DNA of 64,000 nt from NCBI GenBank assembly GCA_965203525.1, contig OZ241898.1:1240001-1304000 (forward strand), given 5' to 3'. Numbering within the stretch: the stretch's first letter is position 1; the number at the start of each line of letters is the position of its first letter. The DNA comes from WTFV01 sp965203525. GTDB taxonomy: Bacteria; Acidobacteriota; Vicinamibacteria; Vicinamibacterales; UBA8438. Positions 53,863 through 62,377 of the stretch are shown piece by piece. A model generated the notes under the pieces. It had not been told where the DNA came from, searched no databases, and saw only the letters and a list, made by a program, of their open reading frames with translations. The position numbers and the translations under genes were made by a program.

Positions 53863-54186
53863 ATGGACGACACGGTTCGGCGGCTCGTGGCGCTCTGCGG
53901 CATCTTCGCCGAGAGCACGGGACGGAGCATTTCGACCGTTTCCCGCTACGCGACGGGCAGCGGGGAGACGATCGCCCGGCTGCGGCGCGGCCACGCCATC
54001 ACCACGCGGCGGGCGGAACGCGCCTTCCGATTCCTCTCCGAGAACTGGCCGGAGCCGGTGGAGTGGCCCGCCGACATCCCGCGGCCCGCGGTGTCGCCCG
54101 GTCTGGCCGACGAGCCGGAACTGCCGGTCACGGCCCTCGGTGAAGGGACGGAGGAGTTGCCCGTCGAACCGCTGAGCAGCGGCTGA
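53863..54186 (+). CDS. Small HTH-like regulator divergent from the repressor
   Basis: The product is 107 aa. RRLVALCGIFAESTGRSIST followed by VSRYATGSGETIARLRRG and ITTRRAERAFRFLSENWPE resembles the small Cro-like proteins found next to S24 repressors, including the WP-rich end (WPADIPRP). ATG 53863 was chosen because a -10-like CATTCT ends 9 bp before it. The arrangement (repressor, operators, small divergent regulator) is that of a phage or island switch, but no other phage gene is seen, so it may be a domesticated remnant. Confidence 0.65.
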   Translation: MDDTVRRLVALCGIFAESTGRSISTVSRYATGSGETIARLRRGHAITTRRAERAFRFLSENWPEPVEWPADIPRPAVSPGLADEPELPVTALGEGTEELPVEPLSSG

Positions 54187-54193
54187 GCGCCGG

Positions 54194-54595
54194 CTACGGA
54201 CGGCCCTTCAGACGCCGGAGTTGCCGGCGCTGCTGCTTGTCGGGCGCCGGCGCACGGCCGGCGCGCCGGAGCAGTGACTGGAACGCCCGCTCGTCGTCGG
54301 TCGGCGGCGGCGTCCGGTCCACGTACAGCGCCCGCGCGGCGGCTTTCGGCAGGTGGCGTTCGGCAAGACCCGCCACCGACACGACCTGCGCGACCCCGTT
54401 GGGGCGCGTGATGCGAATCTCGTCGCCGGGCCGGATTTCGCGGTGCGGCTTCGCGCGCCGCCCGTTGATTTCGACCTTGCCCCCCTGCGTGGCGCGCTGG
54501 GCTTCCGATCGCGTTCGGAAGAGACACGCGACGTCGAGCCAGACGTCGACCCGCACCGACTCCGGCGGCGGGGCGGCGCCCGGGCGCCGGGTCAT
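54194..54595 (-). CDS. S4 domain RNA-binding protein (Hsp15-like)
   Basis: The product is 133 aa and starts at ATG 54595, overlapping the alaS stop by 4 bp (ATGA). VRVDVWLDVACLFRTRSEAQ, then GKVEINGRRAKPHREIRPGD and EIRITRP are the S4 domain of ribosome-associated Hsp15-like proteins. The C-terminal part is basic (DKQQRRQLRRLKGRP). It probably binds rRNA or stalled 50S subunits. Confidence 0.85.
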   Translation of the reverse strand: MTRRPGAAPPPESVRVDVWLDVACLFRTRSEAQRATQGGKVEINGRRAKPHREIRPGDEIRITRPNGVAQVVSVAGLAERHLPKAAARALYVDRTPPPTDDERAFQSLLRRAGRAPAPDKQQRRQLRRLKGRP

Positions 54596-57456
54596 CGCGC
54601 CCGCGGGCCGGCGAGCATGCGGCCGACCGCGGTACGGCTCTCGGCGCCGACGGCGTCCAGTCGATCCGTCCGCCGTCCGCCGGCCTGGGCGAAATCGGGC
54701 CGGCCTCCGCCGCGCCCGTCGACGAGCGGGGCGAGCGCCCGGATCAGGTTGCCGGCGTGTATGCGATCGGTCAGGTCGCGCGTCACCGAGACCACCAGCG
54801 CCGCCTTGCCGCCGTTGTCGGAGGCCAGCACCACGACCCCGCTCCCGAGGCGGTCGCGAAGCGAGTCGGCGAGCGTGCGCAGGGCGCCCGGTTCGAGGCC
54901 GGACACCACGCGGGTCACGATCCGGATGCCGTCGACCTCGATCGCGTCGTCGTCCCGGCCCCGCGGCGCGGCGCCCGCGCCCATCGCCGCCTGCACTTTC
55001 AGGCGCTCGTTCTCGCGTGCGAGCCGCTTGCAGTCGGCCGCCAGTTTCCTGACCGCCGCCGCGGAGCGATCGGCGAGCCGCGTGTCCACCGGGAGACGGA
55101 AGCGCAGGTTCCGGAGCGCGCCGCCGACCGCCGCGGCGCGCTCCGCCGCCGGATCGTGGGCGTGCGCCAGCAGGGAGAGCTCGTCTTCCCGGTCCTGGAA
55201 CCTTTGCACGGCGGCCGCCCCGGTCACCGCCTCGATGCGCCGGACGCCCGCCGCCACCCCGCCCTCGTGGGTGACGACGAACGGCCCGACGTCGCCGGTC
55301 GCCCGGCAGTGCGTTCCGCCGCACAGTTCCCTGGAAAAGTCCGGTTCCCCGGACGAGTCCGGTATGGTCACGACGCGTACGCGGTCGCCGTACTTCTCGC
55401 CGAAGAGGGCCGTGGCGCCCGCCGCGATGGCTTCCTCGGTCGCTTCCTCCCTGGTCCGCACCGGCCGGTTGCCGAAGACGCGGCCGTTGACGAGCCGCTC
55501 GATCGCGCCCAACTGGTCCGGGGTGACCGGGTCGTGATGCGAGAAGTCGAAGCGGAGCCGGTCCGGGGCGACGAGCGAGCCCTTCTGCCGGACGTGCGCG
55601 CCCACGATCCTGCGCAGCGCCGCGTGCAGCAGGTGGGTCGCGGTATGGTTCCGGCGGATCGCGTCCCGCCGCCCGGCGTCGATCGCGGCCGTGACGGCGT
55701 CGCCGACCCGGAGCGTCCCCTCGCCGATCGCGGCGCGGTGCATCCGCGGCCAGCCCGGCCGGATCCGCTCGACGTCACGGACCGCCGCCTCGACGACGCC
55801 GTCCGCGGCGAGTCGTCCGGTGTCGGACACCTGACCGCCCGCTTCCACGTAGAACGGCGTTTCCGCGAGGACGACGTACCCCTCGTCGCCGGCGCGCAGC
55901 GCGTCGACGGGCGTGAGCGCCGCGCCGGACTCGCCGCGCCGGAACAGGTGCGTGACCGTGCTCCGCGCGGAAGTGCGGTCGTAGCCGACGAACGTCTCCG
56001 GCTCGAACCGGAGGCCGTCTTCCCCGGACACCGCGCCGCCCGCCGTGCGCCCGCCGCCGAACGCCGCCCCGGCGCGGGCGCGGGCGCGTTGCGCCTCCAG
56101 CGCCCGCTCGAAACCCTCCCGGTCCACCGCCACCGACCGGGACTGCGCCACGTCCTCGATGAAGTCGAACGGCATGCCGAACGTGTCGTGGAGCCGGAAC
56201 GCCACGTCGCCGGCAACCACCGCGCCGCCCCGGCCGGCGCCGGTTCCCGCGCCGTCTCCCGGACCGTCCGCCGCTCCGGCGCCGCATGCGTCGGCGATCG
56301 CCGCCTCGAGCTTCGGCAGCCCGTCGCGCAGCACGCGGTCGAACTGCGTCTCCTCGCGGCGCACCACCGACGCGATCGCCGCGCGGTTGGCTTCCAGCTC
56401 CGGATACGCCCCCGCCATCCCGGCGATCACCACGCCCGTCAGCTCGTGCAGGAACGGTTCGGCCAGGCCGAGCTTCTTCCCGTGCCGCATCGCCCGCCGC
56501 ATGATCTTGCGGAGTACGTAGCCCCGCCATTCGTTCGAGGGGACGACGCCGTCGGCGATGAGGAACGTCATCGCGCGCAGGTGGTCGGCGACTACCCGCA
56601 TCGAGACGTCGCTCGCGGCGTTCGACGGGCGGCCCGCCAGCGGGCCGTACGGGACGCCGGCCCGCTCGCCGACGGCGGCCAGCAACGGCGTGAACAGGTC
56701 GGTGTCGTAGTTCGAGAGCTTGTCCTGCAAGACCGCGACGATCCGCTCGAGTCCCATGCCGGTGTCGATCGCCGGGGCCGGCAGCGGGGTCAGGGAACCG
56801 TCCGCGCGCCGCTCGAACTCCATGAAGACGTTGTTCCAGATCTCGACGTAACGGTCGCAGTCGCAGTCGATGCCGAGACAGGTGTCCGCGGAGCAGGGGA
56901 GATGGCCGCCGCGGTGGTAGTGGATTTCCGAGCAGCGCCCGCACGGCCCGGTCTCGCCCATCGCCCAGAAGTTCTCCGCGGCGCCCAGCTCGGCGATGCG
57001 CGAGGCGGGGACCAGCCCCAGCCAGACGTCGTACGCCTCGTCGTCGCGCGGAACGCCGTCTTCGCCCCGGAACACCGTGGCGTGGAGCCGCTCCGCCGGC
57101 AGGCCCCAGACCTCCGTCAGCAGCTTCCAGGCGAAGGGGATGGCGTCGGCCTTGAAGTAGTCGCCGAACGAGAAGTTGCCGAGCATCTCGAAGAACGTGT
57201 GGTGCCGCAGGGAGGGACCGACGTTCTCCAGGTCGTTGTGCTTGCCGCTGACCCGCATGCACTTCTGCGCGGTCGTGGCGCGCCGGTACTCGCGGCGCTC
57301 GGCGCCGAGGAACAGATCCTTGAACTGGTTCATCCCGGCGTTGGTGAACAGCAGGGTCGGGTCGTCCGCGGGCACGAGCGGCGAGCTGGCCACGATGCGG
57401 TGCCCGCGCTCCCGGAAGTATTCGAGAAAGCTCCGTCGAATCTCGGCCGAAGTCAT
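54592..57456 (-). CDS. alaS: Alanyl-tRNA synthetase
   Basis: The product is 954 aa, slightly longer than usual because of Ala/Gly-rich loops in the middle. IRRSFLEYFRERGHRIVASS starts the catalytic domain; FTNAGMNQFKDLFLG follows. The editing domain has NHTATHLLHAALR (about residue 600) and CGGTHCRATGDVG (about 710), and the C-Ala domain ends the protein. It charges tRNA-Ala and clears mischarged Ser/Gly. ATG 57456 lies 7 bp after an extended -10, so the transcript is probably leaderless. The S4-domain gene follows in overlap. Confidence 0.97.
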   Translation of the reverse strand: MTSAEIRRSFLEYFRERGHRIVASSPLVPADDPTLLFTNAGMNQFKDLFLGAERREYRRATTAQKCMRVSGKHNDLENVGPSLRHHTFFEMLGNFSFGDYFKADAIPFAWKLLTEVWGLPAERLHATVFRGEDGVPRDDEAYDVWLGLVPASRIAELGAAENFWAMGETGPCGRCSEIHYHRGGHLPCSADTCLGIDCDCDRYVEIWNNVFMEFERRADGSLTPLPAPAIDTGMGLERIVAVLQDKLSNYDTDLFTPLLAAVGERAGVPYGPLAGRPSNAASDVSMRVVADHLRAMTFLIADGVVPSNEWRGYVLRKIMRRAMRHGKKLGLAEPFLHELTGVVIAGMAGAYPELEANRAAIASVVRREETQFDRVLRDGLPKLEAAIADACGAGAADGPGDGAGTGAGRGGAVVAGDVAFRLHDTFGMPFDFIEDVAQSRSVAVDREGFERALEAQRARARAGAAFGGGRTAGGAVSGEDGLRFEPETFVGYDRTSARSTVTHLFRRGESGAALTPVDALRAGDEGYVVLAETPFYVEAGGQVSDTGRLAADGVVEAAVRDVERIRPGWPRMHRAAIGEGTLRVGDAVTAAIDAGRRDAIRRNHTATHLLHAALRRIVGAHVRQKGSLVAPDRLRFDFSHHDPVTPDQLGAIERLVNGRVFGNRPVRTREEATEEAIAAGATALFGEKYGDRVRVVTIPDSSGEPDFSRELCGGTHCRATGDVGPFVVTHEGGVAAGVRRIEAVTGAAAVQRFQDREDELSLLAHAHDPAAERAAAVGGALRNLRFRLPVDTRLADRSAAAVRKLAADCKRLARENERLKVQAAMGAGAAPRGRDDDAIEVDGIRIVTRVVSGLEPGALRTLADSLRDRLGSGVVVLASDNGGKAALVVSVTRDLTDRIHAGNLIRALAPLVDGRGGGRPDFAQAGGRRTDRLDAVGAESRTAVGRMLAGPRAR

Positions 57457-57463
57457 CGATGCA

Positions 57464-57472
57464 ATTCTGACA
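57464..57472 (-). promoter_or_regulatory. Extended -10 promoter of alaS, probably leaderless
   Basis: On the minus strand TGTCAGAAT (TG at 57472-57471, -10 at 57469-57464) stands 7 bp before the ATG. There is no Shine-Dalgarno. Confidence 0.55.
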
Positions 57473-57505
57473 CAGGGCGCGTCCGCCGCCGGCCGGGGGC
57501 CCGGC

Positions 57506-57673
57506 GCGTCCGTCAGCCGGCCGGCTCGTCGTCTGCACCGTGCGCGGCTGCTGGCCGCTCTGCCGGCGCCGCGTCCTCTTCTGGCCGATCGTCTTCGGCA
57601 CCACCTGCCGCGCCGTGCGCGACTGCTGGCCGCTCTGCCGGCGCCGCGTCCGTCAGCCGGCCGGCTCGTCGTC
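57506..57673. repeat. Compound gene-end duplication at recX (28 bp and 36 bp units)
   Basis: A 28-bp sequence containing the recX end occurs at 57646-57673 and again at 57506-57533 (offset 140). Between them a 36-bp sequence is repeated at 57540-57575 and 57615-57650 (offset 75). It looks like two rounds of duplication of about 70-75 bp. Nothing else is seen in 57473-57652. Confidence 0.88.
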
Positions 57674-58141
57674 CGCCGGCCCGGACGCGCCGGCCCGGGC
57701 GCGCAGCGTCCCGGTCACCAGGCGCGGATCGAAGCCCTGCCGCACCAGGTAGCGGTGCAACCTGCCGAAGTGGGCGCGGTCCGCGACCGTCGCGCCCTCC
57801 GGGAGACGCCGCGCCAGGGCCCGCTCGAGCACGGTCTCCTCGCGTTCCTCCGCGTAGACCTCGGCGACCGCGGCGCGGGCCACCGCGGGGGTGATGCCGA
57901 GCGCGGCGATCTCCTGCTCGGCCCGCCGGGGGCCGCGGTGGACGGTCCGGGCCGCGCGCCGGGCGAGCAGGGTTGCGGTCCGGTGGTCGTCCAGCGCGCC
58001 TTCGCGCCGCAGGCGGTCCACCGCGGCCTCCGCCGCCTCCGGTGCGAAGCCGCGCCGGCGCAGCCGCTCGGCCACCTGCGCCGCGCAGAGCTCGCGCCGG
58101 GCGAGCATCGCCAGCCCCGCGGCGTAGGGGTCGGACGGCAC
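57653..58141 (-). CDS. recX: Regulatory protein RecX
   Basis: The product is 162 aa. AMLARRELCAAQVAERLRRR is the first RecX repeat, followed by EAAVDRLRREGALDDHRTAT and IAALGITPAVARAAVAEVY. RecX inhibits RecA filament extension. No recA is in the window. Its first codons are close to a repeat pair (58147-58255) and its end is duplicated downstream. Confidence 0.92.
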   Translation of the reverse strand: MPSDPYAAGLAMLARRELCAAQVAERLRRRGFAPEAAEAAVDRLRREGALDDHRTATLLARRAARTVHRGPRRAEQEIAALGITPAVARAAVAEVYAEEREETVLERALARRLPEGATVADRAHFGRLHRYLVRQGFDPRLVTGTLRARAGASGPADDEPAG

Positions 58142-58146
58142 GGTCA

Positions 58147-58255
58147 GCTCCCGTCGGCACGAGCGCGCGCGCCAAGGGCCGCCTTCCGGTCAGGGGGGAC
58201 TGCAACGGCGAAGCCCGCGCTCCCGTCGGCACGAGCGTGCGCGCCGAGGGCCGCC
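58147..58255. repeat. Direct repeat pair (37 bp, offset 72) between recX and ilvE
   Basis: Bases 58147-58183 and 58219-58255 match with few differences around a 35-bp unrelated spacer. The copy lengths and spacing are the same as at 3127-3235. Confidence 0.9.
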
Positions 58256-58321
58256 AGCCGCGCGCCGCAAGGGTCGGAGGGCAAGGGCGGGTCGTGAATG
58301 CGCCGCCGGGTGGCCGCCCGG

Positions 58322-59296
58322 TCAGCCGGCTCCGGCCGCGGCCTCGGCCGTCTGCGCCGCCGGCACGGGGTCGCCGTAGACGAACCGGAGCCAGCCGCGG
58401 GTGTCGGCCACGCGGCCGTTGATCACGTCGAAGAAGCGCTGCTGGATGGCCGCGGTCAGCGGGCCGCGCTTGCCGTTGCCGATGGTGATCTTGTCGATCG
58501 ACCGGATGGGGGAGATCTCCGCCGCGGTGCCGGTGAAGAACACCTCGTCGGCGACGTACAGGGCCTCGCGCGGCACCGTCTCCTCGCGAACCTCGAACCC
58601 GAGGTCGCCCGCGAGCGTGACGACCACGTCGCGCGTGATGCCGGGCAGGATGGAATCGGCCTGCGGCGGAGTCGTGATCACGCCGTCCCGCACCACGAAG
58701 ATGTTCTGGCCGCTGCCTTCGCTCACGAAGCCGCGCGGGTCGAGGGCGATGCCCTCGGCGTACCCGTTGAGGGTGGCCTCCATCTTGATGAGCTGCGAGT
58801 TGGCGTAGTTCGCCGTCGACTTGGCCACGGACGGGAACCGGTTGGGCGCCCCGCGGCCCCAGGAGCTGACCTGGACGTCGACGCCGCGCTCGAGCGCGTC
58901 CTCGCCGAGATAGGCGCCCCACTCCCAGACCAGGATCGCGGCCTGGACCGGGCAACTGAACGGATTGATCCCCAGCGTGTCGTAGCCCCGGTAGATCAGC
59001 GGCCGGATGTAGCAGGCGTTGTACCGGTTCGCGCGGATCGTGTCGAGAATCGCCGCGTGGAAGTCGTCCGGCCCGAGCTCCCCGTAGTCCATGCGGTAGA
59101 TCTTCGCCGAGTCGTACAGCCGCCGGACGTGCGCGTCGAGACGGAACACGGCGGCTCCGCCCGGCGTGTCGTAGCAGCGCGCGCCCTCGAAGACGCCACT
59201 GCCGTAGTGGATGACGTGCGAGCCGACGTGAACCTTCGCGTCGGCCCAGTCGACCAGCTTGCCGTCCATCCAGATGCGGCCGCTCCCGAAGCTCAT
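58322..59296 (-). CDS. ilvE: Branched-chain amino acid aminotransferase
   Basis: The product is 324 aa. IWMDGKLVDWADAKVHVGSH, VIHYGSGVFEGARCYDT and FRLDAHVRRLYDSAKI form the start of fold-type IV PLP enzymes; the Lys in SVAKSTANYANSQLIKMEA (about residue 160) should hold PLP. ALDPRGFVSEGSGQNIFVV and VFFTGTAAEISPI complete the BCAT pattern. It transaminates Leu, Ile and Val. A promoter is visible 44 bp upstream. Confidence 0.95.
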   Translation of the reverse strand: MSFGSGRIWMDGKLVDWADAKVHVGSHVIHYGSGVFEGARCYDTPGGAAVFRLDAHVRRLYDSAKIYRMDYGELGPDDFHAAILDTIRANRYNACYIRPLIYRGYDTLGINPFSCPVQAAILVWEWGAYLGEDALERGVDVQVSSWGRGAPNRFPSVAKSTANYANSQLIKMEATLNGYAEGIALDPRGFVSEGSGQNIFVVRDGVITTPPQADSILPGITRDVVVTLAGDLGFEVREETVPREALYVADEVFFTGTAAEISPIRSIDKITIGNGKRGPLTAAIQQRFFDVINGRVADTRGWLRFVYGDPVPAAQTAEAAAGAG

Positions 59297-59339
59297 GGCA
59301 GACCTGCGAAACCCTCTGCAGTGAACGATTTACGCTGCA

Positions 59340-59368
59340 AGTGTACGAGTCCGGCGCGCTGTTCGCAA
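59340..59368 (-). promoter_or_regulatory. Promoter of ilvE
   Basis: TTGCGA (59368-59363) and TACACT (59345-59340) on the minus strand are 17 bp apart. The leader would be about 37 nt. Confidence 0.5.
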
Positions 59369-59378
59369 GCGTACCGGA

Positions 59379-60368
59379 CTACCAGCTCTCCCCGCAGAAC
59401 GGACAGCGGTCCGCGCGGGCGTGCAGCGGCTTGCGGCAGCGGAGGCAGAAGCGCCCGGACGACGCGGGGTCGGTCCGCAGGCGGCGCGGGGTAGCGTGGA
59501 CCCGCGCGCGCGCGGTTTCGCGCGGCGGCGGGTCGGCGTGGCGGTCCGGGGCCGCGGCCAGCCGGGGCGTCGGCGCGGACGCCTCCTCGAGGTCGTTCAG
59601 CAGCTCGGCGGCCCGCTGGTAGCGCATCGACAGCTCCGGCGCGAGCGCCTTCATCACGACGTCGTTGAGCGCCTTCGGCACCTCCGGGTTGCACATGCGC
59701 GGAGGCCGCACCAGTTCGCCGCTCTTCAGCTTGTCGAGGTTGCGCGGGGTGGGGGATTCGTACGGCAGCACGGCGGTCAGCATCTGGTACATCGTGATGC
59801 CGAGCGAGTAGATGTCGGACGCGAACACCGCCTTGCCTTCGAACTGCTCGGGCGCCATGTAGGGCGGGCTGCCGATGACGGTCGTGCCGTGCGCGGCGAT
59901 CTCCAGGAAGCGCGAGGTGCCGAAGTCGGCGACCTTCAGCACTCCCGCCTCGGAGACGAGCATGTTGGCCGGCCGCAGGTCGCGGTGTATCACTCCCTGC
60001 GCATGGGCGTGCTCGATGGCCCGGCAGATCTGCGTGGTGAAGTCGACCGTGCGCGCCGCGTCGAGGCTGCCGCTGCCGGCGATGACCTCCTCGAGGGTGT
60101 GGCCGGCGACGTACTCCATCACGATGAAGAAGACGTTGTCCTGCTTCTCGGCCGTCGTGATCGAGATGATGTTGGGGTGGTCGAGCGCCGCCAGCAGGCG
60201 CGGCTCCCGCAGGAGCTCGCCGAAGTTGATGTTCTGCCGGTGGGGCACCTTGATGGCGACGTCCTTGTCGATCCAGGTGTCCCGGGCGAGATAGACCGCG
60301 CCGAAGCCTCCGCTGCCGAGGGGGGCGATGATCCTGTACTTGCCTAGCGTCTGCCCTCGGAACAGCAT
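59379..60368 (-). CDS. Ser/Thr protein kinase with C-terminal zinc ribbon
   Basis: The product is 329 aa. The kinase domain is complete: LGSGGFGAVYLARD (Gly loop), VAIKVPH (Lys), VIHRDLRPANML (catalytic loop, an RD kinase), KVADFGTSRF (DFG) and GSPPYMAPEQF. After about residue 265 a Pro/Arg linker leads to CLRCRKPLHARADRCPFC, a zinc ribbon. There is no transmembrane segment, so it is cytoplasmic, unlike most PASTA kinases. A TATACT box ends 12 bp before the ATG, giving a very short leader. Confidence 0.93.
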   Translation of the reverse strand: MLFRGQTLGKYRIIAPLGSGGFGAVYLARDTWIDKDVAIKVPHRQNINFGELLREPRLLAALDHPNIISITTAEKQDNVFFIVMEYVAGHTLEEVIAGSGSLDAARTVDFTTQICRAIEHAHAQGVIHRDLRPANMLVSEAGVLKVADFGTSRFLEIAAHGTTVIGSPPYMAPEQFEGKAVFASDIYSLGITMYQMLTAVLPYESPTPRNLDKLKSGELVRPPRMCNPEVPKALNDVVMKALAPELSMRYQRAAELLNDLEEASAPTPRLAAAPDRHADPPPRETARARVHATPRRLRTDPASSGRFCLRCRKPLHARADRCPFCGESW

Positions 60369-60380
60369 GCGGGTGCCGCA

Positions 60381-60386
60381 AGTATA
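60381..60386 (-). promoter_or_regulatory. -10 box of the kinase gene
   Basis: TATACT on the minus strand, 12 bp before the start codon; leader of about 6 nt. No clear -35. Confidence 0.4.
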
Positions 60387-60434
60387 GCGTGGCGTCGCAT
60401 CCCGCTTCCCGGTCCCGGGACCGGCGTCCGGCTT

Positions 60435-61193
60435 TCAGAGATCGTTCCAGGCGAAGCGCAGGATCGCAAGGGCGGCGACCGGCGCGGTCTCGGCGCGCAG
60501 CGTGCGGCGTCCGAGGGTCAGCGGCCGGAAGCCGGCCGCCCCGGCCGCGCCGGTCTCGCCGTCCGTCCATCCGCCCTCCGGTCCGATCGCGAGCACGGCG
60601 CGGGCCGGCCGCGGCCCGTTCCGGACCGCGTCGAGGGCGGCGGGCACGGCGTCCGGGCCGGCCGCCGACGGCTCCACCAGCAGCAGGCGGACGGCGTCGC
60701 GGCGTTCGTCCTCCAGGAACCGGCGGAACGTCGCCGGCGGGTGGATCGCGGGGACCACCGCACGTCCGCACTGCTTGGCGGCGGCGACGGCGATGCCGCG
60801 CCAGCGGCCGGCGAGACGCGCGCCGCCGCGCCCGCTTCCGCCGGTTTCCGCGCGGTCCGCCAGCAGCGGCACGACGTCGGCGACCCCGAGCGCCGTGGCG
60901 TCCCGGACGACGGCGTCCAGCTTGCGGCCCTTGAGGAGCGCCACCGCCAGCGTCACCCGTACCCGGGGCTCGGTAGCCGCGCTCACCGGCGCCCCGACCC
61001 GCAGCACCGGATACCGCGGGTCGTCGCCGGTCACGGTGGCTTCGTGCTGCCGCCCTCGTCCGTCGAAGACCCGGACCCGGGCGCCGCGGCGCAGGCGCAG
61101 CACGCGCGCCAGGTGGCGTCCCTCTTCGGGAGACAGACGGACCTCGCTCCCGGGCGCCTCCAGCCGCGGCGCGTAGAAGCGGTGGATGGACAT
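60435..61193 (-). CDS. rsmE: 16S rRNA m3U1498 methyltransferase
   Basis: The product is 252 aa and starts at ATG 61193. It begins MSIHRFYAPRL; the SPOUT methyltransferase part has LAVALLKGRKLDAVVRDATA, LGVADVVPLLADR, AVLAIGPEGGWTDGE (SAM-binding knot) and LTLGRRTLRAETAPVAALAI. RsmE methylates U1498 of 16S rRNA. It follows dnaJ by 47 bp, a common arrangement, so it belongs to the hrcA-grpE-dnaJ transcription unit. Confidence 0.93.
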   Translation of the reverse strand: MSIHRFYAPRLEAPGSEVRLSPEEGRHLARVLRLRRGARVRVFDGRGRQHEATVTGDDPRYPVLRVGAPVSAATEPRVRVTLAVALLKGRKLDAVVRDATALGVADVVPLLADRAETGGSGRGGARLAGRWRGIAVAAAKQCGRAVVPAIHPPATFRRFLEDERRDAVRLLLVEPSAAGPDAVPAALDAVRNGPRPARAVLAIGPEGGWTDGETGAAGAAGFRPLTLGRRTLRAETAPVAALAILRFAWNDL

Positions 61194-61240
61194 CGGGTCT
61201 CCGGCGGCCGGGAGCCGCCCGCCGCGCCGCGCCCCGCGGG

Positions 61241-62377
61241 CTATCCGAAGATGTCCTTCACCCGGCTGAAGAAAGGGCGGCTGTCGTCCCCGTGGTCGTT
61301 CGGTTCGAACGACCGCTGCGGCATGATCCGGTCGAGCTCTTCGATCAGCGTCTTCTGCGCCTGCGAAACCGACGTGGGCACGGCCACCTTCACGTCGATG
61401 TAGAGGTCCCCCCGGCCGCGCCCGGAAACGTGCGGCAGTCCCTTGCCGCGCAGCCGGAGCCGCGCGTCCCCCTGCGTCCCCTTCGGGACGTGCAGGGTCT
61501 CGTCGCCGTTCAGCGTCGGCACCGTGATCGCGCCGCCGAGCACCAGCGTGGGGTAGCTCACCGGAATGGCGCACAGCAGGTCGCTGCCCTCGCGGCGGAA
61601 CACCGGGTGATCCTGCACGTGGACGACGACGTACAGATCGCCCGGACCGCCGCCGTGCGGCCCGTGCTCCCCCTCGCCCTGCAGGCGCAGTTGCTGTCCC
61701 GTGTCGATGCCGGCCGGCACCTTCACCTTGAGCTTCCGTTCGCGGGACACCCGCCCGTTGCCGCGGCAGGCGCCGCAGGGGTTCCGGATGACCGTTCCCG
61801 CCCCGCGGCAGGCGTTGCAGGGGCGCGCCACGGTGAGGAACCCCTGCTGGTAGCGCACCTGCCCGCGGCCGCGGCACTGCGGGCAGGTTTCCGGCCGGGA
61901 TCCGGACGCGGCGCCCGAGCCGGCGCACCGTTCGCACGGCTCCTCGCGCGGGATCTGCAGGGTGGCCTCGGTGCCGGCGGCCGCGTCCTCGAGCGCGATC
62001 GGCAGGTCGTAGCGCAGGTCGGCGCCGCGCCGCGGACCCCGCCGCCGGCGGCCCGAGCCGAAGACGTCCCCGAACCCGAAGATGTCGCCGAGGTTGCCGA
62101 AGATGTCGTTGAAGTCGGCGAACGTCGACGGATCGAAGCCGGGCGTTCCGCCGCCGACTCCCGCGTGGCCGAACTTGTCGTAGCGGGCGCGCTTTTCCGG
62201 ATCCGCGAGGACGGCATATGCCTCGGCGGCCTCCTTGAAGCGTTCCTCGGCGGTCCGGTCGTCCGGGTTCCGGTCCGGGTGGTACTTCAGCGCGAGCTTG
62301 CGGTAGGCGCTCTTCAGCTCCTGCTCGCCGACGCCCCGCGCCACGCCGAGGACCTCGTAGTAGTCGCGCTTGCTCAC
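61241..62377 (-). CDS. dnaJ: Chaperone protein DnaJ
   Basis: The product is 378 aa. The J domain (residues 1-70) has KYHPDRN with HPD; then a short Gly/Phe region with FGFGDVFG; then four zinc-binding CxxCxGxG repeats (CERCAGSG, CPQCRGRG, CNACRGAG, CGACRGNG); then the substrate-binding domain. It stimulates DnaK. ATG 62377 overlaps the grpE stop. dnaK is not in the window. Confidence 0.97.
   Translation of the reverse strand: MSKRDYYEVLGVARGVGEQELKSAYRKLALKYHPDRNPDDRTAEERFKEAAEAYAVLADPEKRARYDKFGHAGVGGGTPGFDPSTFADFNDIFGNLGDIFGFGDVFGSGRRRRGPRRGADLRYDLPIALEDAAAGTEATLQIPREEPCERCAGSGAASGSRPETCPQCRGRGQVRYQQGFLTVARPCNACRGAGTVIRNPCGACRGNGRVSRERKLKVKVPAGIDTGQQLRLQGEGEHGPHGGGPGDLYVVVHVQDHPVFRREGSDLLCAIPVSYPTLVLGGAITVPTLNGDETLHVPKGTQGDARLRLRGKGLPHVSGRGRGDLYIDVKVAVPTSVSQAQKTLIEELDRIMPQRSFEPNDHGDDSRPFFSRVKDIFG

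Noticed and set aside
54757..57894. Long plus-strand open frame opposite alaS and recX
   Set aside because: Same shadow effect; it crosses two genuine genes and has no recognisable domain.
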